In this document: one piece after another, positions 43,085 to 55,100 of the stretch
Numbering within the stretch: position 1 is the stretch's first letter
Layout: each line of letters opens with the position of its first letter
NCBI GenBank assembly: GCA_963931865.1
Contig: OZ007510.1
Coordinates: forward strand, 7,355,399-7,419,398
Source of the DNA: Axinella damicornis
Lineage: Eukaryota > Porifera > Demospongiae > Axinellida > Axinellidae
Length of the DNA stretch: 64,000 nt
Direction of reading: 5' to 3'
Notes under the pieces: model-generated
What the model was told of the DNA's origin: nothing
The model's input: only the letters and a program-made list of their open reading frames with translations
The model's database searches: none
Made by a program: the position numbers and the translations under genes

Positions 43085-46000
43085 ATGGCGTCAACAATGG
43101 CCACACCACTGCATCACACACCCACCAGTGCACTCTTCAGCATCCTAATCACTCTTCTTATTAGTGCATGTGCAGCTGAAGTACGCTATGTGAAACCAGA
43201 GAATGAAAATGAAACTAACTGTTATGGTTTGAGCCCGTGCTACCCCCTGGGATACTACGTGGGGAATTCCAGCTCCTACTTCACCTCTGATACCACATTT
43301 CAATTCTTGCCTGGAACACACGTATTGGACAGTGAAACATCTAAAGCGGTGCTTATTGAGAATGTGACAAGGCTCTCTCTGATAGGCAATGCCAGTATTG
43401 GATCTACTGATCACCCACTTTTACCTGCTGAGATCCACTGTCAGGGAACCACAGGATTTGCTTTTGTAAATGCATTTGAATTGACTCTAGAGAACCTTAC
43501 ATTCATTGGCTGTGGCCAGGTGGTTAAATTTTCACTTCTTAATGTAAGCAGCACACGAGCAGCACTGGCGTTTGATATAATTTCTGAACTCCGTATGTAT
43601 GGAATTGTAGTACGTAACAGCAGCGGTTTTGGTATTTATGCACAACGTGTTTTCGGAAACTCCTCCATAGTTAATTCCTCTTTTGCATATAACACTGGTT
43701 CTCCCAACTATGATGGAGGGAATGCCATATTTTGGTATGCCAACTGCCCACAAACAACCGATGCATCCTTGCTATTCATTGGGTTTTCGGAGTTTCTGTA
43801 TGGTCATGCCTCGCACATTAACCCTCTTGCAACTGGACTGACACTGTGGCTGGAATGTACCAACATTGATGTAGACGTAAACAATGTCACACTCATTGGA
43901 AACACAGGAGAAAATAGCAATACAGGAGGAAATCTTGCCATTTTCTACCGCAACGACACTGACATTATTAGAAACTCAGTCACAGTCAGAAACTCTTACG
44001 TTGCCGAAGGAAGTGCCTACTACGGAGGAGGAATGTATGTGTCCCTCCTTGACACACCCACTCACAATGAGAACCCCCGAATTCTTACCTTCCTTCGTGA
44101 AGCTGTAGGCCCACTCACAAACGTGAGCATTCCCGAACTGCTGAGCATTTCCAACAATCGTTTTGTCAACAATCATGCAAGATTTGAAGGAGGAGGGTTG
44201 TACATCATTGTACATGAAGTCATGGGAGCTTATGACCTTATTGGAAGGATTATTGTACTGAGCTGCACCTTTGAAAGTAACACAATGCTGATCGTGAATG
44301 ACGGTGGGATTGCAGCACACATCATCAACAACTACACTCCAGAATTCCTTCCCCATGGAATCCCACAATTTGAAGTTTTGTTCATTAAAAGTACGTTTTC
44401 CAATAATCAGCCAACTGTTACCGAGGGGGCCTCCTCTACCATTTCTTCTCAGGGAAGTGCAGTGGTCTTTATTGTACAAGACCTTCCAGGAACAACGTTC
44501 ATTGACTGTGCATTCACCAATAACAACAGCACTGCAATAACTTCTGTTCACAGCAACCTCATCTTCCAAGGCAATATCACACTCCAAGGTAATACAGGAG
44601 TCAATGGGGAGGCATAATTCTGTGTGACAGATCCTGTATGTATCTTAAGCCCCATACCAACATGAGGTTTACCAACAATCACGCTAAACACTCTGGAGGA
44701 GCAATTTATGCAGAGGATCAGTGCCTCCAATCAAAACCAGCATGCTTCTTTCAGGTCATCCTCAACACATCGCAAGATCTTGATACTATTCATGTTGAAC
44801 TGGCTAACAACTCCGCAGAGTACGCAGGAAGTGCTTTGTATGGAGGCTCAGTTGACTACTGCTTTGTGTTTGGAGCAAAGAAAAGTGGTCCAGATATTTT
44901 TGACAGGGTATTTGAAATCGAACCGTATACTGGTCCTTCAACCGTAACCTCGAATCCTTTTACTGTCTGTTTTTGCAATGAGAACCTGGGTACACCAGAT
45001 TGCAGCATTGAGTCACTTGAAAAAACAGTCTTCCCTGGGCAGAACTTCAACGTGTGTGTGGTGGTGGTAGGACAAAGAAATGGCCCAGCACCAGGAGTTG
45101 TACTTTCAGATTTTCCTAACCGTCCACAAGAGGGAAATTCCCCAACACTTGGTAACCTACAGGATTCCCAGAAAGTTGCTACCACTTGTACCAAGCTCAA
45201 CTACACTGTGTACTCTAGCATTCGATATGAAGAAATAATCCTAGCAGTTCAGCAGACTGATGGGATCCAGAGCTGTATGCATCCCCGGTACATCAATGTA
45301 TCCCTCTACCCTTGCCCAGTAGGGTTTTTGCTGAGGCATAACAGAGCTGATTGCAACTGTGCTCCTGTACTAGCTGATAATGGTGTCAAATGCCGCATAG
45401 ATTACCAGACTATCCACCGCCGTACACCAACGTGGATTGGATACCATTTTGCTGCTGAAAATGTGAGTGACGGTATCATTTTTCATCAGCACTGTCCTCT
45501 TGACTTCTGCAAGTCGTACGACATCAACATCAGTACGAATATTGAGGTGATTTACCAAGATGAGCAGTGCAATTCCAACCGCACAGGCATCCTCTGTGGA
45601 GCATGTCCCAACACACTCAGTCTTGTACTGGGAAGTTCAAAGTGTCTCCCTTGCTCAAACCTTAACCTTCTACTGCTGATCCCATTCGCACTAGCTGGAC
45701 TCCTGCTTGTCGTTTTTTTGATAGCTTGTAACCTTACAGTTTCAGAGGGAACGATAAATGGACTCATATTCTACGCCAACATTGTCCAGATAAACAGTCA
45801 CATTTTCTTCAAGTCTGAGCACGTTACGTTCCTTACTGAGTTGTTAACTGTCTTTATTGCCTGGCTTAACCTTGACCTAGGGATCCAGACTTGTTTCTAT
45901 GACGGCATGGATGCCTACGCAAAGACATGGTTACAATTTGCCTTCCCCATTTATATCTGGCTGATAGCAGGGCTTATGATCTTCCTCAGCAAGAATACCA

Positions 46001-46897
46001 CCATTGCAAAGTTGGTAGGCACAAATGCTGTAAAGGTACTTGCTACACTGTTTCTTCTCTCCTATGCTAAGCTACAACGCACAATCATTGTTGCCTGCTC
46101 GTTCACAATCGTCTCATACTCGAATGCCGAGGAATCTGTGGAGTGGCCTGTGTGGATGCACAATGCCGACATACCTTATCTGCGTGGAAAGCACATTCTA
46201 TTGTTCATTATTGCCGTGGCATTTGGTATTCTTTCCTTGCCGTATACCATCACACTCCTCTTCGTCCAGTGGCTACAGAAGAAATCAAATATAAAAGCTC
46301 TTCCGATGGGTAGAAAAAATCATGCCTATGCTGGACGCTTATGCCGGTCCTTACAAAGACAGGTATAGGTTCTGGACAGGACTCTTGCTTCTCATGCGTA
46401 TCATTATTTTTACGTCATTTGCTGCAAACCTGCAAGGTGAACCTCAACTGAATCTCATGGTAACAACACTTGCCAGTGTCTTTCTCCTAATGCTTGGCTG
46501 GATTTTCACGGATGGGATTTACAAAGTGTGGCCGCTAAACATTCTTGAGTCATCCTTCTTTGCCAATCTTGCTGTGCTTTCAGCAGCAACAGCTTACGTC
46601 ATAAGCGCTGGAGGACCAAGTGAAGCATCCGCTCAAAGTGCGGTAACATATACCTCAGTCAGCATTGCACTTGTAACCTTCATGGGAATACTATTCTACC
46701 ACGTCCATATGCAGTACATAGCACCGAGGCTATCAAACTGTGTGTCACTACCAATAAGGAAGAGGGAGGAGGAAGAAGTCACTGTAACTGAAGGACGCAG
46801 TTCAGACGTACAAGATTCGTACCATTCAGGGCTAATGACATCAGCTAATGAATTTAATGAATATCGTGAACCACTGCTTGCTTATCAAGACAGCTGA
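43085..46897 (+). pseudogene. Paralog of the beta-helix/multipass gene, with two single-base frameshifts
   Basis: Same architecture as the 37248-40889 gene: 5'UTR intron acceptor just upstream, signal peptide (LFSILITLLISACAAEV), Pmp-like repeats (FTNNHAKHSGGAIYAEDQ), the Cys-rich segment (CNSNRTGILCGACPNTLS), membrane spans (LLLLIPFALAGLLLVVFL, WLQFAFPIYIWLIAGLMI) and tail (EYREPLLAYQDS). The reading frame breaks twice. Near 44610 a G run is one base short, so the first frame stops at 44617 and the second resumes by 44638. Near 46300 an A run is one base long; that frame stops at 46368 and the third frame runs 46322-46897. Both breaks are in homopolymers and the rest is open over 3.8 kb. Sequencing error or very recent inactivation both fit. 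Confidence 0.85.
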
Positions 46898-48009
46898 CTT
46901 CAAGGTTAAAATTCTAATCTCGTGTATAATTTCACTGTCTGTTACTTGTAGCTATACAGATTAATTATGGTCATGAGTGGTGTGGCATGATGAAAGCTCT
47001 GTATACTACTCAAATTTTATAATTCTCCGTGTGTCCAAACTGAACAAAGTCATTTTCCCTTTTTTACCTATTGAGTATTGTGCATACATTGGGACGAACT
47101 GTAGAACTGTAGATTTGAATTCAGACACAATTTTCTCCTGCCAGACGCAGCCCAAACTCCACATAGCTACAGACATGATATGTTCTACTGATCCTTTGGC
47201 TACTATTCCTTAAATTGTCCCTATGTAATATACTATACTGTTATTTCAGAACACCCGTTATACGTCCCATTTGTTCTAGTGAAGCGATCAATGTCAGAAG
47301 TAGTCTCGTTCCCAGACCCTCATACGGGTCTGGGCAATGTCAGAAGCTGCAAAAGGAAGCACCATGCAGTTAATTTTGATTGTTGCATTCTACTCTACTT
47401 GGAGGGCTAACATTCTGTCTTAGTCCTAATTCCTTAAAGTTCTGTTGCGGACAAGTGCTATTTTAATCTTGAAACTTTGCGCATGAAAGATCACGGGCAC
47501 GGTGCTGCAATGCACACTCCATTAGCTGTACACTCTCCTTCATGGACATCCCATGTCGCTGGACTACCAACCATTTTTATGCCCATGCACAACTGTGCAT
47601 GTTCCTGGAGCTTTCAGCCATCAGTCACTGCCTTGCTGGAAACCACCCATAACAGTGGGAAAGAATCGAAGTCGGGGAAGTGCACTTCTCCTCCCTCTCA
47701 GCTATAGGTTGTCGGTCTTCAAGCTGGCACATCAATTAGTCTCTGCCAGGTTATGAACTATAGGGTTGGGATTAGCAGCTTGGTTTAGTATTGAAGGTTA
47801 GGGATAACTTATCATAATTTGAGTTCAGTGTTTATTCCACCTACTTACTCTTGTTCCCATACTGGCATGGGAACTAGACTACACCACAACGTTAAGCTCA
47901 CAAAAAACACATAACGCTGTACAGAATCCATAAAACAAGGGATACCTAAAATAAATTAGTGGAGAATTAATTCTTACAAACAACAACAACAGTTGGTCAG
48001 TGAGCTGGA
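46898..48009. other. Spacer between the beta-helix cluster and GGA
   Basis: Contains a small TAGTCTCG-type hairpin at 47302-47333. No supported gene. Confidence 0.5.
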
Positions 48010-49127
48010 TCACAACACCGGGAAGTCAGACACTTCGCCCATTTCAACTACTTCTTGACCGTTGTTGTGGTAGCTAATCCGGTACTTCATCCTAACCTTT
48101 GCCTGCGGGTTGAGAAATATAACATCCTGAAGTATACACATCTGTCTAAATTTCTTATCGGTGCAAAGTGTCTATGCCCACGAGAGATCAAGAAACACTT
48201 AACCTTGTGGTAATCAAATTACAATGTCATTTCTGCTTGCAATGAGTTAAGCAGCAGCATTTCTGTTTCAGCAATCTCCACTCATGATACCATACGCATA
48301 TGCACAGAGAATACCTCGCGCATGTGAGCATAATAGGCGTGGCCTCATGTTGTAGGCCGGCCATGTGTAGTCTGTAAGAAGGCGTGCATGCTTCTCCAGG
48401 CACTGAAACTCTCGGTGTGGTTAGCTCACTGTCGTCTGTGAAGAATAAATGTTTGAGCTGCTGTCTGTGCCGCACTGGCACTGCCATCTCGTCCTACCCA
48501 TCCACGGTGTCAATCGCACGGTGACCAGGATGTACCATTGCATAACTTTACCTGATAAGGTACTTTTTCCCCTGCCAGGAGTGTAATGTGTGTACAGCCT
48601 TGTGCATCAAACCACAAGTCACACTCACTTGGAAGTAATGTATGCTAGGGGTTGCAATCAACAACAGGTGATTAACTAACTCATGTTCTGTACGTACCTT
48701 GGTGGGATTAGCCAAGAGCATGATCTGGGAGATGCTTGGGGGAGGTGAGATGGGATTGAAGGCTCCCAATTCCATGCTAGTTGGAGGCTGCAGCTTCACA
48801 CGCATCACCTGAGGAAGATGACACGTAACTACAGCTGCCCTAAACATCAGCATGGTACTAGTATTCTACCGAAATGTAACTAGAACTCAACATTAGTGTA
48901 GCCTTCAAATTCAAAATACTGTATCTGTGTACACCTTCAATATGTTGGAGTGCAGGTACCTTTGGCACAGCTGCTTGAAATTGAACATTGGTTGCTGGGG
49001 TGACATTAGTGCTGATGATGGAGACCACTATCACCACCACACTCGGAGCAGGGGAGTTCTGTGTGATGGTAAGAGATGTGTGTTTGTGTGTACATGCAAT
49101 TTGTTAGGTGTGTGTGAATGTGTGTGT

Positions 49128-49175
<48 letters not shown>

Positions 49176-52100
49176 CTAGGGGAAAGGAGTCACCTTACCT
49201 TAGCGATGTGGAAAGTCACCGTGATGCCATTCTTGTTCACTACTTGCAACGGAGGCAATGTACCTACAGAAAAACCAACAGAGACCACAACAGCGTAATT
49301 TAAAGTAGAAAAAGAGTCCCCGCATTCTCCAATTTGAATATTCGATAACTCTGTGCTCAATAACACGTGACTATGGTAGCACAGACTACAGTCACCCCCA
49401 CACCAGCAGCTGTCAATGCCATTGCAATGGAAACATGGCGTTTCATTCAGTTGATTTACTTCCTTCTGGTTTCCATGGCAATATACACAGACATGAGAGA
49501 ACCACACACTCAACCAACCTGGCTGTACAGACTCCTGCGGTACAAAGAGATCATTGAGTACTGCCAGTGGGTCAGGCTGACCCCTAGGGCTTCCTCCAGC
49601 AGTACCCGGGGGAGCTACGTGGGCCTGGGAGACCATGGGCTGGACGTTAGCCTTCTGTCCCCCAACGGACGAGACCTGCTGTGTTTGTTGGGGAGTTAAA
49701 CCAAGGGCAGCGAGGTGTCCTAGAAGGTCGGAAGTAGCTGCTGCACTTGCTGCCTGGGACATGGGAGGTTGAGGTGCGTGTGGCTGCTGTTGCTGATGTG
49801 GAAAAGTGACCTGTTGACCCACAGGGAACCCCTGTGGGTGAGGGGGAAACCCCTGCTGTGGGGGAAACCCCTGCTGCAGTGGGGGATAGCCTTGTGAGGA
49901 AGGGGGGAAGCCTTGTGGGGGTGGGGGGATGAGTGGAATGGTGGCGGGTTGAGTGCTGGAGGGCAAGGTGTGAGGTGCGAGTGTGGAGGGAGCGGATGGA
50001 GGGTGCTGGGTAGCTGCAGACACAGCGGTTGTTGATTGGCCGGGCAGTTTTGAGAGCGGGGGAGGAATGTTTATGGGAGGCTGTGGAAGAGACAGCATGT
50101 ACCGTCAGCTACACAATACCATGGCACAGATAAGAGCACATCAAGCCAGCGAAGCCGGCCCGGTGCGAAGCTGGCTTGGTGCAAAGCCGGCTCAGTGGGA
50201 AGTTGGCTTGACACGCTCCTGGTACAGAACAGAGAATTTCAGTTCACTTTGAATCCAGTAATCTCCAGCAACTTATCCAGTACTTTCTCATTTTTCAGTA
50301 ATCCGAGGATTACGCCTTCACCACTGTGTAAATGCTACCTATTGTAATCTCAAAATACTTCACACTGCTGCTGCTCAAAGTGAACTGAAATTGGACAATA
50401 TACATCAGAAGTCCAGCCCTCACCATAGTTTGTGGGGTCGTTTGAGTACCTGAAGAAAATAAGGAGAATAATCGTCTTGTTCGTTCTATAATCATGTTCA
50501 ATTTATAGTCCAGTTCTACCATTGCCAGTACAAACAGGAGTCTGGGAACGAGACTAACTTCATATACTCAACGATTTCACTCTAACTCAAGTATGAGAGC
50601 TACTCACAATCTCTGGATGGAATATGTGATACTCATGTGCAATTGATATCATCTGGAACACCACCAAACCTACCATAACTTCCCAGCAGTCCTATATCAT
50701 CCAGTAGCGAACTTGATGTGCTGACATTAGCCAAATCCTGGCCTGCAGCAGTTGTGGGAGGGGGACCAAAGTTCAAATCAGCTAGATCAATCAAAACGTC
50801 ACTCCCTGTTCCACCTCCCCCACCCCCTGAAGGTGTGGCTGCAGCGGTAGCAGTCGCTCCGGTACTACCAGACACGGCTGTAGTTGTAGAGCTTGCTCCT
50901 GCTCCTGAACCTTCACTTCCAGCTGTGGTGGTGGTGGTGGTGGTGGCAGTTGCACCGCCTGTAGGGCGTAAAACAAATCTCAGGGTCCCCAGAGGGTCAC
51001 ATATACCAATACACCCCAAACCAGGATAGTTGCAGAGTTAGAATTACGAGGCTGCTTCTTTCCCCTTGTGAGGCTACACGTACGAAACAATAACATAACC
51101 AGGATACTCTAGCCTCATTCCCGTACCTTCGCCACTTCCAATCATTGATTGCTTGCATGTGCCAATGGGGGGATAATTCATGTTTGCATCGACTCGTCCC
51201 ATGTGCCCTGACCAACGAGTGGTATTGATGCTGCCTTGCGAACACTCCAACCCCCAGCCCTTGGACGGACATTGTAAGAGCGAGCCTTAAGATCCTTCAT
51301 TGGGCACCACCCCCTGTGTCTACTCTCCGACATTATTGTACGTGGCCGGTTCTCCCAGGCCTTCCTACTCGGTATTTGCATGCAGCAAGCAATTGAAAGC
51401 TGGAGGTGACGAAGGCCTGGTAACGAGGCAGCTGTCCTGGCTAACGAAACATAGTCAGTACCTGTAACTTCGGGTTCACCCATTACTCTCTTGTAGCGAT
51501 CTATGACACGAATGAGGCTGTCGTTGGCCTGCAGGATCTCTCCTATGCCCTCCTCCTTCGGCTTGAGTTCGCTGGCCATGCGGAACAGATTTGGCTGCAT
51601 CTTTTCCAGAGTGGAGTACAGCTCCTAAATGGAGTGGTGGTAGCAGGGTGAGGGATCAAACACAGTGTAAAAGCACTGTAGCCAGCCATATTATCTTTCA
51701 CTGCTCACTTAGAAACGTCTTATACACCACCTGTCTCTGGCTAAAGCTGAAATCCACGACTACTGCTATAAACCCTGAGGCACAATAGGTTGCATTTGCA
51801 TGGGATGTCCTGTGTACGACGTCCACCACGTACCTTTATGAGCAGTCTCTCCTGCTCTCCCCCAGTCTCAGGGTTGTAGTGTGACAGAAGTTCGCTGAGT
51901 AGTTTTGTGTTGTTCTGGATCAGTTCCAATTCCTCGAGACGCTTTTGAAGACGAGTCATTCGCTTTTCGTCCTGAGGAGGAAGTGAGAAGAGGGGAGGGA
52001 AGGAGGAGGGAAAGCAGGGAGGAGGGGGAGTTAAGGCAGGGAGGAGGGGGAGGAGTGGAAGGGAAGGAGGAGGAAGTAAGTTAAAGCAGGGAGGAGGAGA

Positions 52101-55100
52101 GGAGAGGAAGGGAAGGAGGAGGAGGGGGAGGAAAGGAGAATAGAAAACTGAGTGGAGCTATATCTATAACACACACATCCTTTCTCCCAATGAGCACACA
52201 CAGCCCACGTACCCTCCTGACCATCTCCCGGATGAGCCTGTTAGCTGCTCTCAGGTCGTCGGGATTCTTGCTAGCCAGAAGCTTCCGCAGTATCTGGTGT
52301 GGGAGGAAAGGGCTAGCAATAGCAACACACATTTTACTTTGCCATGTGAGATGAGGGAGAGGGAAGGAAGAGGAAAGGAGGAGGGAGAGGAGGTGGGGAG
52401 AGGGAGGAAGTGGAGGAGGTGGAGGAGGGGCAGGAAGTGCAGGAGGGGGAGGGGGAGGAGAGGGAGGAGGGGGAGGAGGGGGAAGAGGGGGAGGGGAAGG
52501 AGGAGGAAAGGATGAGGGGGAGGAGGGAGAAAGGAAGAGGAGGGAACGGGAAGGAGAGGGAAGCAGGGGGAGGAGGAGGGAGAGGAGGAAGGGAATGCAC
52601 AATAAATCCAGGTTTCAAAAGTTTGGTTTTCTCTCTCGGGGCTCATAGCAATACACACATCGGCTATACAGTGCACCTCTGACTGCTTGGGGTCTTCAAT
52701 GAGGGAGATCTGAGGCTTGGCTGGAGTCGCCTCAAGGGTCCTATCTGGAGCTACCGACTCATCAAATATCAACCCTGGATAATGAAATTGCTGATGTGAA
52801 GCATACAATCTGTCCTGACATGCATAGACCATACACAATGGAGTAGAAACCATGAATCTTAATTAAACCGCGATAGGGACAGATCTGGATCTGTCCCTTG
52901 ACTACAGTATGCAACTAGTAGACTTCGGCCATGAATAAGTCACTGTGATGGCTTATTTGAGTGGTGCTAGGCTATATCTCTCAACTGCCTGAGGATTCTT
53001 ATTGGTGAAAGGGTTAAAATCTGCATATGTAATCTTCAAAACTAGGCCTCGTAAAAAGACGACACTAACACACCTTCTCTCTTAAGCATCTCGTAAGCTT
53101 CTTGGATCTTTGGTTCGTGCGGCAGTCCCACCTTCCAGCTGAACAGCAGCTGCTTTATCTTCTTCTGCACAGCTGCCGGGGTCTGGCTGCCCAGGTACTG
53201 TCAAAGCAATGGACAACACATGATTGCCAACCATTACACACTACACACTGCCAACAACCTGAATCCACATACACATGCACATATACGATTGTAACTATCC
53301 AATTCAGGATCAAAAAGTATCACCCTCTATTCTGGACACCCTGGGACCCCAAAAATAAATGTAGTGTCCTGATGCAGTGCTCTCATTACAGGGGTGAATT
53401 CACACACCTAAAGGAGCAGTCGGGACAAACTATCCTGATTACAGAGGTGTCTTTATTTCAGGGGCTAGGAAAAAGACGTGCTCGCTCACGCTCGCCCAGT
53501 AATACACATGTATGCATATATTCTCATAACATGATATCTGTTTCAGAATTAACAGACAATATGTACTTTGTGCATTATGAAACCGTTATAACCAATTTGG
53601 TCATGTCATTACCTCAAGAACAAAGGTGCACAACTGACTTCATTTGCCAAATTCTTATTCTTTGCCTCCTCCCCCGGCCCTTTCCCTTCTTCACCCTACT
53701 CCCTCCCTCCTCCCCTTCTCCCCCCCCCCCCCCCCCCCCCTCTAAGGGGTGTACAGTACAAGACCTCTGAACAACACTAGAATATAATTGCTGCCCACAC
53801 TAGTTTGTGGTGGAGAGTGCACACAAATCACTAGCAATGGCACTAGAGTTGTACTCAACTTTGTTTTGACTACAGAGACCCCAACTGTACACTTCCTGCC
53901 ATAGCAGGTACACATACCAGCACTATATAGACCACACAAAGATTACTAGGGAGGACTACAGATTACTGGGGATTACTAGAGATTACTGGAGATAAGGATG
54001 AAACAGCACTAGACCTCACAAAGTACTCAGACCAACTGAAGACCTCTTCAGAGAGAGGTATAATTACACATACATGTAACAGAGTATTGACCAATGAGTT
54101 TCAGGAGCCCTTGGAATTACTCACCTTAGGGGAGATCATTCGGATGAGCTCGTTGAGGAATCGGAACTTCCCTAGCTCCTGGTGGAACCTCTGCCCACAG
54201 TTCTTCACACATGCCTCCAACAGCTAGAAGAGAAGACAGCACACAGAGATGGTCACCATGAATCTAGTGCCTGAACGAACTATTAGTCAACCTGTTGACT
54301 GAACTAAGGCGGTCAACTACACTTCTTGCATGCCAACCAGTTGAGAGGGCCAGCCTTATTTCATCGCATGTGAAGACTTACCCCACAGCGTGTAAAGATG
54401 CAAGTGTGTTGAAGAAAATGATCTAGTGATGTCATTTGTGCTGTGTACAGCTGCTACATTCTGTCACTTCCCAATTAGTACTCAATTATAGCCATGCAAA
54501 CTGGAAGCCTACTAGGGAAATTCCCAAGTAATTTGAGCCCTACTGATGATATATTACAGATCACACCATGGTTACACCAGCAGTGGGTGGGGCTCACAAC
54601 GATTTGGGATTACTCCTATGCTAGGTATCTTGGGCTAGGAAGGAGATATGAAGCTGGGATTTGCACCGTTGTGATCAGCATGAATAGAGCATTCCAGTGG
54701 TGTCCATTTTGCTGTAATTTGAATTTTGACCCAAAATCATGAAAAACCATGGATTATAGCCTTTGGTCAAGTGCGATTTTTGGCAAAAATGTGACCGAAA
54801 TTAAAATCACTTTAAGGACATCATTTGAAAGCTACTTTCATGCTGACCACAATGGCACAATCCCCAGCTTCATATCTTAGTCATATACCTAGTGAAATGT
54901 TCTCTTCCAAGTCTATTCCCAAAATTTTTGGTTCAATTGGCAAAAATTAGTGACACATCAGTCACCCTATAGAATGGGAGTGCTGTTTCTGCCAATGTTG
55001 GCTTAATAAAATTAGCGTGTCAAAATGTGCGCATTTTGGTAGAAAATGGTTTCCAAAATGTGCCAATTTCGGCACAAAAACATACCTCTATTTAATAGTG

